From CAWDJT01 sp963828705 (GTDB lineage Bacteria > Desulfobacterota > Syntrophobacteria > Syntrophobacterales > Syntrophobacteraceae), in NCBI GenBank assembly GCA_963828705.1, contig CAWHGA010000038.1:186001-250000 (forward strand): a stretch of DNA of 64,000 nt, read 5' to 3'. Each line of letters starts with the position of its first letter. Position 1 is the first letter of the stretch. A program made the translations under genes and the position numbers. Positions 8,483 through 16,791 of the stretch are shown piece after piece. A model generated the notes under the pieces. It worked only from the letters and a program-made list of their open reading frames with translations. It did not search any database and was not told the origin of the DNA.

Positions 8483-10653
8483 ACAGCACGGTCCACTACT
8501 GGTTGCCGACCGCAGGTTTGAGCCCGGCTGAGTGGCTTGAACGGCACCGGATAGCCCGGGGGAGCTACTGGGGACCTCGCGACACCCGCGTCCCGACCTA
8601 TCTGCCCACCCTGGTGAGGGAAATCTGTAGCCTTCGTTCCAGCCTGGAGTTGCTGCGGTGGGGATATGCATCCCAATCGGAAGGGCTGCGTCAATTCTGC
8701 CGGGACTTGCGCCAGAGGGAGACGTTAAGCGCTGAGGGGGTGGAGCGCAAGGCGCTGGTGCGGCTCATTGAGAGCTGCCTGGCGCGTGTGGATTGGCGCG
8801 AGCAAGATATCCTCGAAATGATCCTGGGCTGCCTCCGCGATGTGGCGGAGGCAGCGCCCAGCACCGCGGGGCCGGAACCAGGGCCAGGTAACGGCATCCT
8901 TGCGGGTGAGCTGGCGGCGCTGGCGCAGCTGCGCAACCAAGGCCGTCTCGCCTACGACCGCGCCGTCCGCGGGTTGATTGCGGAAGCCAGGGCGAGTTTC
9001 ATGGGGTTAAACTGGGCCTTTCAGCACCTGCGCCATGACTCCCAACCGCGAATCCGTCTGGATGAGGGAGCCCTGCAGCAACTCCTCGGGGTTCTCCGAA
9101 TGATTCTCGGGCTGGAACCGGAAAACGCCGGTTCGGTGCAGTGGCCTCTCGACGATCCGGCTTCTGTCTGGGCCGCGATGCATGGGGAAGCGCAGAAACG
9201 TTGGCGTCAACAGGGAATCACGGTGCCGTTCAAACCCTTCGAGAAGGCCTCGCTCTTCCTGCTGGAAGCGCTGCCGCTGCAAAATGCCGGTCATGCCAGC
9301 TTTGTCCGCTATCTTTGCGAACACGACGATGCATACCGCCGCCTGCTGGCCGGGTGCTATGCACCACCATCGATCCAGGTCGAGCGCCTGATGGAGGAGA
9401 TTGATCGCTACAACCGCCTGCCCGAATATGCCACCCGCCGGCTCCGCTACGACGATGACGAACATCACGTGTTTATGGCCGCACTCCTGCTCCGTCCCGA
9501 TGCGGTGGCTGCCATCGTCGATCGTGAGCGGCACAAGGATATTTACCTGGTGCTATCCGGGCTGGGGCCCAAAGCTTACCTTCCCCGCACTCTTCACGAG
9601 GTCCAGAACATTTTTGGTTACGTTACCCCGGAGGCCTTCCAGCAGGTGGTCGCCAGCCTGCAATTGGACCCGGTAGACGTCATTCGGGTGATCGCCAGTT
9701 ACAAACAGTACAGCGCCGATCCCGGTGGCGACATCATCATTTATCTGTGCAAGGGCACGGCTTGTTTTCTGCGGGGGCAGCCGGATTTGTCCAGGCGGCT
9801 GGCGGCCGAGATTCAGGCTGATGAAGGCGAGGTGGGAAGGCACGGCATTCAGTTTATCGAGATGGATTGTTTCGGGGTTTGCCATCTGGCACCGGTGGTC
9901 AAAACCCAGGATACCTTTCTGGGCAAACAGGGCGTGGACGATATTCCCAGGCTCCTGGAGCAGCTACAGAAGGGGTCGAACTATGAGAACCGGGTGATGT
10001 TCCTGGACCGTATTCGGCGCATGCTGGCGCCTGGCCACAGAAGCGAACGCCTGGAAGACATGCGCATCGTTGAGGTGGTCGAGGATCGGTGCGCGCCGCA
10101 CCGATCTCCGGATGTGAGCGGGCATGCCTTGGAAATCGATGCCACCGGTCAGGTGTTCGCTGGTGGCAATGGCTTTCGACAGCCACTGGGAAAATTGCTG
10201 CCGGGGGCTTTGGTGTTCAGCTACCCTAGCCCTGACGGCTACTCCAGTTGGGGCGGGGTGATCCTGGATGATGCCCGGCAGCTCAAGGCCACTGTCGGCT
10301 ACCCGTTGCAGCACCTGCGCCGGGACCTATCAGCTACAGTCAAGCCCCAGGCCTTTGTCGATCGCGGCGGGGTGTGGGTGGAACGAAGCGACGGGGCGGT
10401 GTGGCTCGGCACTTATAGCGCCAACGCCATCGTGGTCGAAGTCGATGAGAGGGTCTATCGTCTGGTGCGGCTGAGCGGGGCTCCCAGTCAGGCCCTCCCC
10501 GAGAAGGAACAGGGCCTGACAACCGGGGTTGCGGTTGGTGACGATGCCGACCACACCCACTTCGTGCGACGGCAGGACCGATCTGCTGCTGGGGTTTGCT
10601 GCCGAGGCGGATCCCGACGAGATCCAGTCCTACCTGGACCAAGGCGGCTATGA
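8479..10653 (+). CDS. NuoE-type [2Fe-2S] protein with large unknown N- and C-terminal regions
   Basis: Start ATG 8479, coupled by ATGA to the preceding gene; about 724 residues, roughly four times a normal NuoE. Residues ~345-500 form a NuoE-like thioredoxin-fold domain. The [2Fe-2S] ligands are visible as C424/C429 (CKGTAC) and C464/C468 (DCFGVC), preceded by the usual helical region (PRTLHEVQNIFGYVTPEAFQ). The N-terminal ~340 residues are helix-rich and resemble the style of the giant protein. Residues ~520-680 are beta-rich and unrecognised. The gene overlaps the NuoF-like start by ~110 bp in another frame, so the last ~35 residues may be an artefact of an indel. Its role is probably to relay electrons between the NuoF flavin and partner Fe-S proteins. 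Confidence 0.7.
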   Translation: MNSTVHYWLPTAGLSPAEWLERHRIARGSYWGPRDTRVPTYLPTLVREICSLRSSLELLRWGYASQSEGLRQFCRDLRQRETLSAEGVERKALVRLIESCLARVDWREQDILEMILGCLRDVAEAAPSTAGPEPGPGNGILAGELAALAQLRNQGRLAYDRAVRGLIAEARASFMGLNWAFQHLRHDSQPRIRLDEGALQQLLGVLRMILGLEPENAGSVQWPLDDPASVWAAMHGEAQKRWRQQGITVPFKPFEKASLFLLEALPLQNAGHASFVRYLCEHDDAYRRLLAGCYAPPSIQVERLMEEIDRYNRLPEYATRRLRYDDDEHHVFMAALLLRPDAVAAIVDRERHKDIYLVLSGLGPKAYLPRTLHEVQNIFGYVTPEAFQQVVASLQLDPVDVIRVIASYKQYSADPGGDIIIYLCKGTACFLRGQPDLSRRLAAEIQADEGEVGRHGIQFIEMDCFGVCHLAPVVKTQDTFLGKQGVDDIPRLLEQLQKGSNYENRVMFLDRIRRMLAPGHRSERLEDMRIVEVVEDRCAPHRSPDVSGHALEIDATGQVFAGGNGFRQPLGKLLPGALVFSYPSPDGYSSWGGVILDDARQLKATVGYPLQHLRRDLSATVKPQAFVDRGGVWVERSDGAVWLGTYSANAIVVEVDERVYRLVRLSGAPSQALPEKEQGLTTGVAVGDDADHTHFVRRQDRSAAGVCCRGGSRRDPVLPGPRRL

Positions 10654-12229
10654 AGCCGTTTATCGAGTGTTGGGGAAACGCGGTGAGGCGGCCTGGGAGC
10701 CACAAGCGATCATCGGAGAAATCAGTCGGGCGCGATTGCGTGGACGCGGCGGGGCAGGCTTTTCCACCGGCCGCAAATGGGAAGGGATGCGGCTTGCTCA
10801 CTGCGCAGTGGAAGCTGCTGACGACAACCAGGATGTCATCAAACTGATTGTGGCCAACGGCGACGAAGGGGACCCCGGGGCCTTCATGGATCGTACCCTG
10901 ATCCAGGAACGCCCGCACCAGGTGATCGAAGGCATGATCCTGGCGGCCATCGCTGTGGGGGCGCGTTACGGAGTCATTTATGTCCGCAAGGAGTATGAGG
11001 ACGCCGTGCGGCGGTTGGAGCATGCCCTGTTTCAAGCACGGCGCAACGGTTTTTTGGGAGACAATATCTTTGGAGAAGCAGGGCTCCATTTTGATCTCGA
11101 CATCCGCCTCGGGGCCGGAGCGTTTGTGGCCGGGGAAAAGCGCGCTATTATGCGCGCCATTGAAGGCGAACCGGCAGAACCGACTCTGAATGCGGTCTCA
11201 AATACGATTCGGGGTCTTTGGGGCAAGCCGACACTGCTCAATAATGTCGAAACCTTTGCCAACGCGCCGCTCATCATCCAGCGCGGTGGGGACTGGTACG
11301 CCCAGCAGGGAACCGAGCGTAGCGGCGGCAGCAAAATCTTTTCAGTGGCCGGGATTGTCAATCAGACGGGGTTGGTAGAGGTGCGCTTTGGCCGCACCTT
11401 AAATGATATCATCGGCATTTGCGACGGCATCAAGCAGGGCAAAGTACTGGCCGGGGTGCAGATCGGTGGCCCATCGGGGGCAATCCTATCACTGACGGGG
11501 GTGAGGTCCTATCTGCTGCACACGCCGCTGGATTTTGACGCCTTCGACCAGGTGGGCGCCATGCTGGGTTCCGGTGGCCTGGTGTTCATCGGTGAGGACG
11601 ACGACGTGGTGCGGCTGGCTCGGCATTTCACTGATTGGCTCGCCGAGGAATCGTGCGGCCAGTGCCCTCCCTGCTTGCAGGGTACGGTATCACTGGGCCG
11701 GACCCTGGATGTGATCCTCCAGGGCGAGGGGTTGAGCGAACACATCCACGCTCTTTGGGCCAAAAGCGACGCCATCAAGGCGGGGAGCCAGTGCGGACTG
11801 GGGATGACCGCCGCCAATCCGGTAACCAGTGCGCTACGCTTCTTCCCGCATGCCTTCCTCCACTACCTGCTGGCCAACCCTCGGATGAACCAACTGGAAT
11901 TGTTTGCCGGTCTGGAGGCGCTGCGGCTCCTCACCAGGGAAAACGTGGAGCGGGTTGTGGCTCGACGCAGGCAGGTGATCGGTTATAATTTTACCTTGAG
12001 AAGACATCTTCTGCGTTATCTGGCGGCGGAGTTGGAATGTCTGGACCAATACCGACCTGACCAGGAGCGCCGGGCAGGACGCCTGTTGGAACTGTTGCAA
12101 ATGCCCATCCATGAGGTCGGGGAGAGGGATGTCCATCTGGAATGCTCCCTGGAACAGATGGCGCAGCATCGCTTGGCACTCCGGGATATGATTTACGATC
12201 CCAGCGTTGTGGATCGGTTCTCGGGATGA
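10544..12229 (+). CDS. NuoF-like FMN / 4Fe-4S subunit (NAD(P)H-reacting)
   Basis: NADH-reacting flavoprotein of the NuoF/HydB/HndC family. It shows the FMN-binding GRGGAGFSTGRKW, the NGDEGDPGAFMDR motif, the GLWGKPTLLNNVET motif, and 4Fe-4S ligands C371, C374, C377 (ESCGQCPPC) and C417 (QCGLG). The start is ATG 10544 or GTG 10538; an in-frame stop lies at 10517-10519. Two oddities are visible. The conserved GAYICGEETAL motif is GAFVAGEKRAI here. The C-terminus carries ~130 extra helical residues instead of the two ferredoxin motifs of HydB/HndC. It lies at the end of the redox locus and may couple 2-oxoacid-derived electrons to NAD(H), which is inference from context. Confidence 0.85.
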   Translation: MPTTPTSCDGRTDLLLGFAAEADPDEIQSYLDQGGYEAVYRVLGKRGEAAWEPQAIIGEISRARLRGRGGAGFSTGRKWEGMRLAHCAVEAADDNQDVIKLIVANGDEGDPGAFMDRTLIQERPHQVIEGMILAAIAVGARYGVIYVRKEYEDAVRRLEHALFQARRNGFLGDNIFGEAGLHFDLDIRLGAGAFVAGEKRAIMRAIEGEPAEPTLNAVSNTIRGLWGKPTLLNNVETFANAPLIIQRGGDWYAQQGTERSGGSKIFSVAGIVNQTGLVEVRFGRTLNDIIGICDGIKQGKVLAGVQIGGPSGAILSLTGVRSYLLHTPLDFDAFDQVGAMLGSGGLVFIGEDDDVVRLARHFTDWLAEESCGQCPPCLQGTVSLGRTLDVILQGEGLSEHIHALWAKSDAIKAGSQCGLGMTAANPVTSALRFFPHAFLHYLLANPRMNQLELFAGLEALRLLTRENVERVVARRRQVIGYNFTLRRHLLRYLAAELECLDQYRPDQERRAGRLLELLQMPIHEVGERDVHLECSLEQMAQHRLALRDMIYDPSVVDRFSG

Positions 12230-12348
12230 TAAGACAGCCATCACAGGATGCCAACCAATGTTTTGTGACGGCGATATGCGTGAGAGTCTTACAGTCCAGT
12301 TGTAGCCTGGATGTTTCATGCGACCGGCTGACAAAGAGGAGGGAAGCG

Positions 12349-12918
12349 ATGACTGACCGGGAAAGAACCTATTTCGAGTCTTTTCGTATTGTGGCCAGAG
12401 CGATCACGTCGACCCTCGAGGTCCAGGAGGTCCTTGATATGCTGGTCCGCCACGTGGCCGAGGTTATGGATCTCAAGGCCTGTGCCATCCGTCTCCTGCA
12501 TCCCAAGAAACGGACACTGGAACTGTTGGCGGCGCATGGTTTAAGCGAGGACTACATCAAGAAAGGACCGGTGGATGCCGATCGCAGCATTGCTGAAGCC
12601 ATGCAGGGGAAGACCGTGAGCGTCAGCAATATTGCCGAGGACCCGCGTGCTCAATACCCCGAACAAGCCCGCGCCGAGGGGATTGTCGGCATGGTGTCGG
12701 TCCCCCTGGCCATCAAGGGTCGAGTCTTTGGAGTCTTGCGGCTTTATACCAGCTCGCCAAGGGACTTTGGTGAGGATGAACTGAATTTTGCCGAAGCTCT
12801 GGCTGAGCTGGGCGCCATTGCCATTGAGAATGCCCGCATGTACGAAAGGATCAAGAAGGACTACGAGAGCGTTATGAGCGATGTTTACAGTTTTGTGGGC
12901 TATCGGCGAAGTTTTTAG
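12349..12918 (+). CDS. GAF-domain protein
   Basis: 189-residue cytoplasmic protein that is nearly all one GAF domain. It has a helical lead (SFRIVARAITSTLEVQEVL), then DLKACAIRLLHPKKRTLELLAAHGLS and the typical SVPLAIKGRVFGVLRLYTS, ending in EALAELGAIAIENARMYE. The start ATG 12349 is preceded by GAGGAGGGA. There is no output domain, so it probably acts as a stand-alone small-molecule or redox sensor. It lies 119 bp after the NuoF-like gene and could be in the same transcript; the ligand is unknown. Confidence 0.85.
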   Translation: MTDRERTYFESFRIVARAITSTLEVQEVLDMLVRHVAEVMDLKACAIRLLHPKKRTLELLAAHGLSEDYIKKGPVDADRSIAEAMQGKTVSVSNIAEDPRAQYPEQARAEGIVGMVSVPLAIKGRVFGVLRLYTSSPRDFGEDELNFAEALAELGAIAIENARMYERIKKDYESVMSDVYSFVGYRRSF

Positions 12919-13094
12919 CTCCCCTGTCACCCACCAAGTTTGTCCGTTTTTCTGGCAGGCCGGTCACACAGGCGGGGTGGTTTCCGCCCAGTGGACGGTG
13001 TCGCCGCTACCCAGAACAATCCCACAACTATTGCCGAGACTCTGCTGGTGCCCTGGTCGCAGGGTGTCGTCGGAGCGATCAGAGAGGTGCAATC

Positions 13095-13808
13095 ATGGAA
13101 TGGCTTTATGGAATCCTGGGGTCTTTAGGCTACCACCATCCGCTTCATCCGCCGCTGGTTCACCTGCCCATCGGCATGGTGGCGGGTGCGTTTCTTTTTC
13201 AGCTATGGGCGGTTGTCGGCAAGAGGCCGCAAATGGGAATCACGGCTCGACACTGCAGCACCTTGGCCCTGGTGGCAGTGCCGGTGGCAGCCATTGCCGG
13301 TTATCTGGATTGGCAGCACTACTATGCAGGTGCGTGGGTCCTGCCGGTCAGGGTCAAGTTGTTCCTGGCAGGTGCGCTTCTGGGACTGCTTTGTTTTCGG
13401 CTGCTGCAGCGCCGTTTGGACTCCATGCCACGGTTCCAGGTCCTGTTCTATGGTTTGCCCCTGCTGCTGGCGGGCGGTCTTGGCTATTTCGGCGGCGAAC
13501 TGGTGTATGCTGATTCGCGGCAGGCCGCCGGCATGGTGATGGCCAGCGATCTGAGCGGTGAGCAGTTGTTTCAGATGAACTGCGGTCGCTGTCATCCCGA
13601 TGGCGAAAACACCTTGAAACCGACCCTGCCGTTGCGCAGCGCTCCACAACTGGCAAATGAACAAGTCTTTGTTGAATACCTTCGCAATCCCCAGGCGCGA
13701 GACGGCTCCACCACTTACATGCCGGCTTTCGCCAAAGACCGGTTGACGGACAGAGAGGCTATGCAGATTCGCAAGTACGTGATAGAAGTGCTGCGGCAAC
13801 GATCTTGA
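13095..13808 (+). CDS. DUF2231-type membrane protein fused to a c-type cytochrome domain
   Basis: 237 residues. The N-terminal part has four hydrophobic segments and the HHPLHPPLVHLPIGMVAGAF pattern of DUF2231 membrane proteins, with conserved histidines that could bind haem or metal. The C-terminal part (from about residue 150) is a small monohaem cytochrome c domain with CxxCH (NCGRCHPDG) and a probable distal methionine (TYMPAF). The ATG 13095 start is preceded by GAGAGGTG. The cytochrome is expected in the periplasm. The M16 protease gene follows 16 bp later. Confidence 0.85.
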   Translation: MEWLYGILGSLGYHHPLHPPLVHLPIGMVAGAFLFQLWAVVGKRPQMGITARHCSTLALVAVPVAAIAGYLDWQHYYAGAWVLPVRVKLFLAGALLGLLCFRLLQRRLDSMPRFQVLFYGLPLLLAGGLGYFGGELVYADSRQAAGMVMASDLSGEQLFQMNCGRCHPDGENTLKPTLPLRSAPQLANEQVFVEYLRNPQARDGSTTYMPAFAKDRLTDREAMQIRKYVIEVLRQRS

Positions 13809-13824
13809 GAAGAAAGAACTGGGG

Positions 13825-16572
13825 ATGGCTATGAAAACGAAAGTTCATCTGCGAACTATCTTTATGCTGGTCGTATTGCTGGGGCTGGGTTGGACGAGTG
13901 CCGGCCAGGCCACGGAGGGCATCCGAAGGGTGCCGGCGTTGTCCAAATCGTTGGAGCCGTTCGTGGATCAGGTACTGGCTTCGAAACCGGGGGATGTTTT
14001 TGTGGTGTTGAACAACGGCTTGACGGTGCTTATCCGACAGCAGCAGTCCAGTGAGGCCGTATCCGCCCGGGTGTTTGTGCGCGCGGGGTCCATGTTTGAA
14101 GGCAACCACCTGCAGGGAGGTCTGTCGCACTACCTGGAACATGTCGTGGCCGGCGGAACCACCAGTCTGTTCAGTGAGAAGGAAGCTCGGGAGCGCCTGC
14201 GACGCATCGGCGGCGCCAGCAATGCTTACACTTCCCATGACCGAACCGTTTTCTATATCGATACGATCAGCGCCCACTGGAAGGAAGCTCTGAAGCTGCT
14301 GTTGTCCTACGTGAGTGGATGCCAGTTGGTGCCCGCGGAAGTGGAACGGGAAAAGGGAGTTATTCAGCAGGAATTCAAGCTTGGGGAAAACAACCCGCGC
14401 CGCCAGTTGTGGGAACTCTATGTGCAGACCGCCTACCAGAGTCACCCGGTGCGCAATCCGGTGATTGGTGTCGAATCGGTGTTTGTGCGACAGGATCGTG
14501 AGGCGCTGATGCAGTACTATGCTGAGCGCTACCAGCCGCAGAATATGGTCTTGGTGGTGGTGGGGGCGGTCCAGCCCGAGGAGCTGATCCAGTATGTCGC
14601 CGATGAGACCAAGGATTTCCAGCCTAAATCGGCAACGCCGCCGATAGAGGCCAGCGAGCCGGCACAGCTCACCCCGCGATGGCGGGCGAAGGAGATGCCC
14701 GTAGCGCGTTTGACTCAGGCAATTCTGGGTTTCCCTTCGGTTTCGCTCACCCACAAAGACATGTATGCCCTGGATGTGTTGTCCATGATCTTGGGGGATG
14801 GCCAAACCAGCCGACTTTATCGGCGTCTCAAGGACCAGGAACAGATGGTGTTGAGCGTCGGCAGTTCCAACTGGACACCGGCGTTCGTCACTGGTCAGTT
14901 TATGATCGACCTCGATCTTCCTCCCCAAAACTGGCCTGGAGTGCTCACCTCGGTGCAACAGGAAATCGACCGCTTCAAAACCACCCCGGTCATCCCCAGG
15001 GAACTGGAGCAGGCCAAGAAACAGGTGATCGCACGGCACGTTTTCAGCAAGGAAAAGGTGGCTTCGGTGGCCGGTTTGCTCGGGGGGGCGTTCTTCGACA
15101 CCGGCGATCCTTACTTTGAGGATGCCTATGTGGATGGTGTTCGGCAGGTGACCGCCGCTAAGATCCTGGATGTCGCCAAACGCTACCTGGTGATGGAGCG
15201 GGCCAATGTGGCGGTGATCCAGCCATCGGGCAAAGCACCGGAAGCTGCGGCCGCGCCGGCTGCCGCCCCTGAACCGGCCTCCACGGTATCGTTTCAGGTG
15301 CAGCAGAATGGACTTCGCGTGTTCCTGAAGCATGACGTTTCCCTGCCGTTGGTGACGATCCAGCTCTATGGACTGGGCGGACTCCTGCTGGAGGATTCCG
15401 AGCAGCCCGGGCTGGCCAAATTCACGGCTTCCCTGCTGGCTGCGGGAACCAAGAAGCGCACCAAACTGGCCATTGCTCAAACCATCCAAGGTGTGGGTGG
15501 TTCTCTCCACGCCACGGCGGCTAACAGCACCTACAGCGTCACCATCAAGGTCCTCAAGGAAGACCTGGACCTGGCTCTGGATCTGTTGGCTGACATCGTG
15601 CAAAACGCACAGTTTCCTCAGGATGAAATCGAAAAGCGGCGCAAGGAGTTCCTCCTGGCTATCCAGCGTCAGGATGAGGACTGGCAGACCGAGGTGGCGC
15701 GGCTGTTCAAAAGGACCTACTTCCACCAGCATCCTTATGGCCACGATTCCTACGGGACCACTGAAGTGGTCAGCGTCTTCAGTCGTGACAACGTGCTGAA
15801 TTGCTACCAGCGTATGGTCCATCCCGCCCATTCGGCATTGGCGGTGTACGGAGACGTGGCCCTCAACGAACTGGTCGGCAAGATTCAGCAGAGATTCGCC
15901 ACCTGGAAGGGCGGCGCAACCAAATTGCCCGACTGGCCGGTGGAAACCAATCCCATGGGGACCAATCGGGAGGTGGAGGTCAAAAATGACAAGACCTCGG
16001 CAGCCATATTTGTGGGCACCTCCGGCCTTACCATCGATGACCCTCAACGCCCGGCCCTCGATGTGCTGGCCGCGGTGATCTCCGGGATTGGTTATCCCAG
16101 CGGGCGCTTCCATCAAGCACTGCGCGGTGGTGAGGAAGACCTGGTCTATGTGGTCCACGGTTTCCCCTTTTATGGTCTGAAGGGTGGTTATTTCGGCGTC
16201 ATCACCCAGACCACCATGGCCAACTTGAGTAAGGTGCAGGAAATTGTACTGAGCAATCTGGATCGGATGGCCAACGAACCAGTGCCGGAAGAGGAGTTCA
16301 AGGCTGCCAGGGACCTGGCCATCACCATGCACCAGCTTCGTCTGGAAAGCCTGGATGGCCAGGCGCAGAGCGCCGCGGTCAATGAGGTTCTTGGTTTGGG
16401 GTGGAACTACGATGAACGCTATCCGGGCCTGATCAGAGCGGTCCAGGCTGAGGATGTGCAGCGCCTGGCGCAGCGCCTCTTCGCACAGCGCCTGTTGGTG
16501 CGAACCATCCCGGAGAAACCGGTGGAAGCCATCATCCCACCCGAGTCACTGAAACGGCAGCATCTGTATTAG
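13825..16572 (+). CDS. Periplasmic M16 (pitrilysin-family) zinc metalloprotease, two-domain
   Basis: About 915 residues. A signal peptide is visible (basic start, then TIFMLVVLLGLGWTSAG). The first M16 half has the inverted zinc motif HxxEH (SHYLEHVVAGG) and the downstream Glu in EVEREKGVIQQEF. The second half (residues ~490-915) has the M16 fold signature but no HxxEH, as in heterodimeric or two-half M16 proteins where one half is a non-catalytic partner. A Pro/Ala-rich linker (EAAAAPAAAPEP) joins them. The start may be ATG 13825 or ATG 13831. It is probably co-transcribed with the upstream cytochrome gene. Confidence 0.9.
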   Translation: MAMKTKVHLRTIFMLVVLLGLGWTSAGQATEGIRRVPALSKSLEPFVDQVLASKPGDVFVVLNNGLTVLIRQQQSSEAVSARVFVRAGSMFEGNHLQGGLSHYLEHVVAGGTTSLFSEKEARERLRRIGGASNAYTSHDRTVFYIDTISAHWKEALKLLLSYVSGCQLVPAEVEREKGVIQQEFKLGENNPRRQLWELYVQTAYQSHPVRNPVIGVESVFVRQDREALMQYYAERYQPQNMVLVVVGAVQPEELIQYVADETKDFQPKSATPPIEASEPAQLTPRWRAKEMPVARLTQAILGFPSVSLTHKDMYALDVLSMILGDGQTSRLYRRLKDQEQMVLSVGSSNWTPAFVTGQFMIDLDLPPQNWPGVLTSVQQEIDRFKTTPVIPRELEQAKKQVIARHVFSKEKVASVAGLLGGAFFDTGDPYFEDAYVDGVRQVTAAKILDVAKRYLVMERANVAVIQPSGKAPEAAAAPAAAPEPASTVSFQVQQNGLRVFLKHDVSLPLVTIQLYGLGGLLLEDSEQPGLAKFTASLLAAGTKKRTKLAIAQTIQGVGGSLHATAANSTYSVTIKVLKEDLDLALDLLADIVQNAQFPQDEIEKRRKEFLLAIQRQDEDWQTEVARLFKRTYFHQHPYGHDSYGTTEVVSVFSRDNVLNCYQRMVHPAHSALAVYGDVALNELVGKIQQRFATWKGGATKLPDWPVETNPMGTNREVEVKNDKTSAAIFVGTSGLTIDDPQRPALDVLAAVISGIGYPSGRFHQALRGGEEDLVYVVHGFPFYGLKGGYFGVITQTTMANLSKVQEIVLSNLDRMANEPVPEEEFKAARDLAITMHQLRLESLDGQAQSAAVNEVLGLGWNYDERYPGLIRAVQAEDVQRLAQRLFAQRLLVRTIPEKPVEAIIPPESLKRQHLY

Positions 16573-16639
16573 TTGACCGCGGGCCAAATAGTCTCCATTG
16601 GTTGAATACGGGCAAACAGAGCTTGGCGCGTGGCACCCC

Positions 16640-16715
16640 GGGTAAGCCCGCCCTAATGGATGTCGGCGTCGTTCTTGGGGGTTACCGGCTAGTCCGGCTT
16701 CAGGCGGGTTTGCCC
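16640..16715. other. Inverted repeat in the intergenic region after the M16 gene
   Basis: GGGTAAGCCCGCC (16640-16652) pairs with GGCGGGTTTGCCC (16703-16715) with only G-U type mismatches. The 50-base loop contains a further CCGG/CCGG pairing. There is no T run. It could be a processing or termination structure, or the leader of the downstream gene. No riboswitch family was recognised. Confidence 0.4.
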
Positions 16716-16791
16716 AGGAGGGTTGCCGGCTGAGGACTTTCACCCGATTGTGCGAAGTTCTTTTCATTGAGGAGAATAGGAATCAAGTAAT

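Noticed and set aside
12142..12348. N-terminal extension of the GAF protein
   Set aside because: It overlaps the NuoF end, and ATG 12349 has GAGGAGGGA directly upstream.
13759..16332. Long minus-strand open frame opposite the M16 protease
   Set aside because: It is a shadow of the GC-rich plus-strand gene, with no family motifs and no ribosome binding site.
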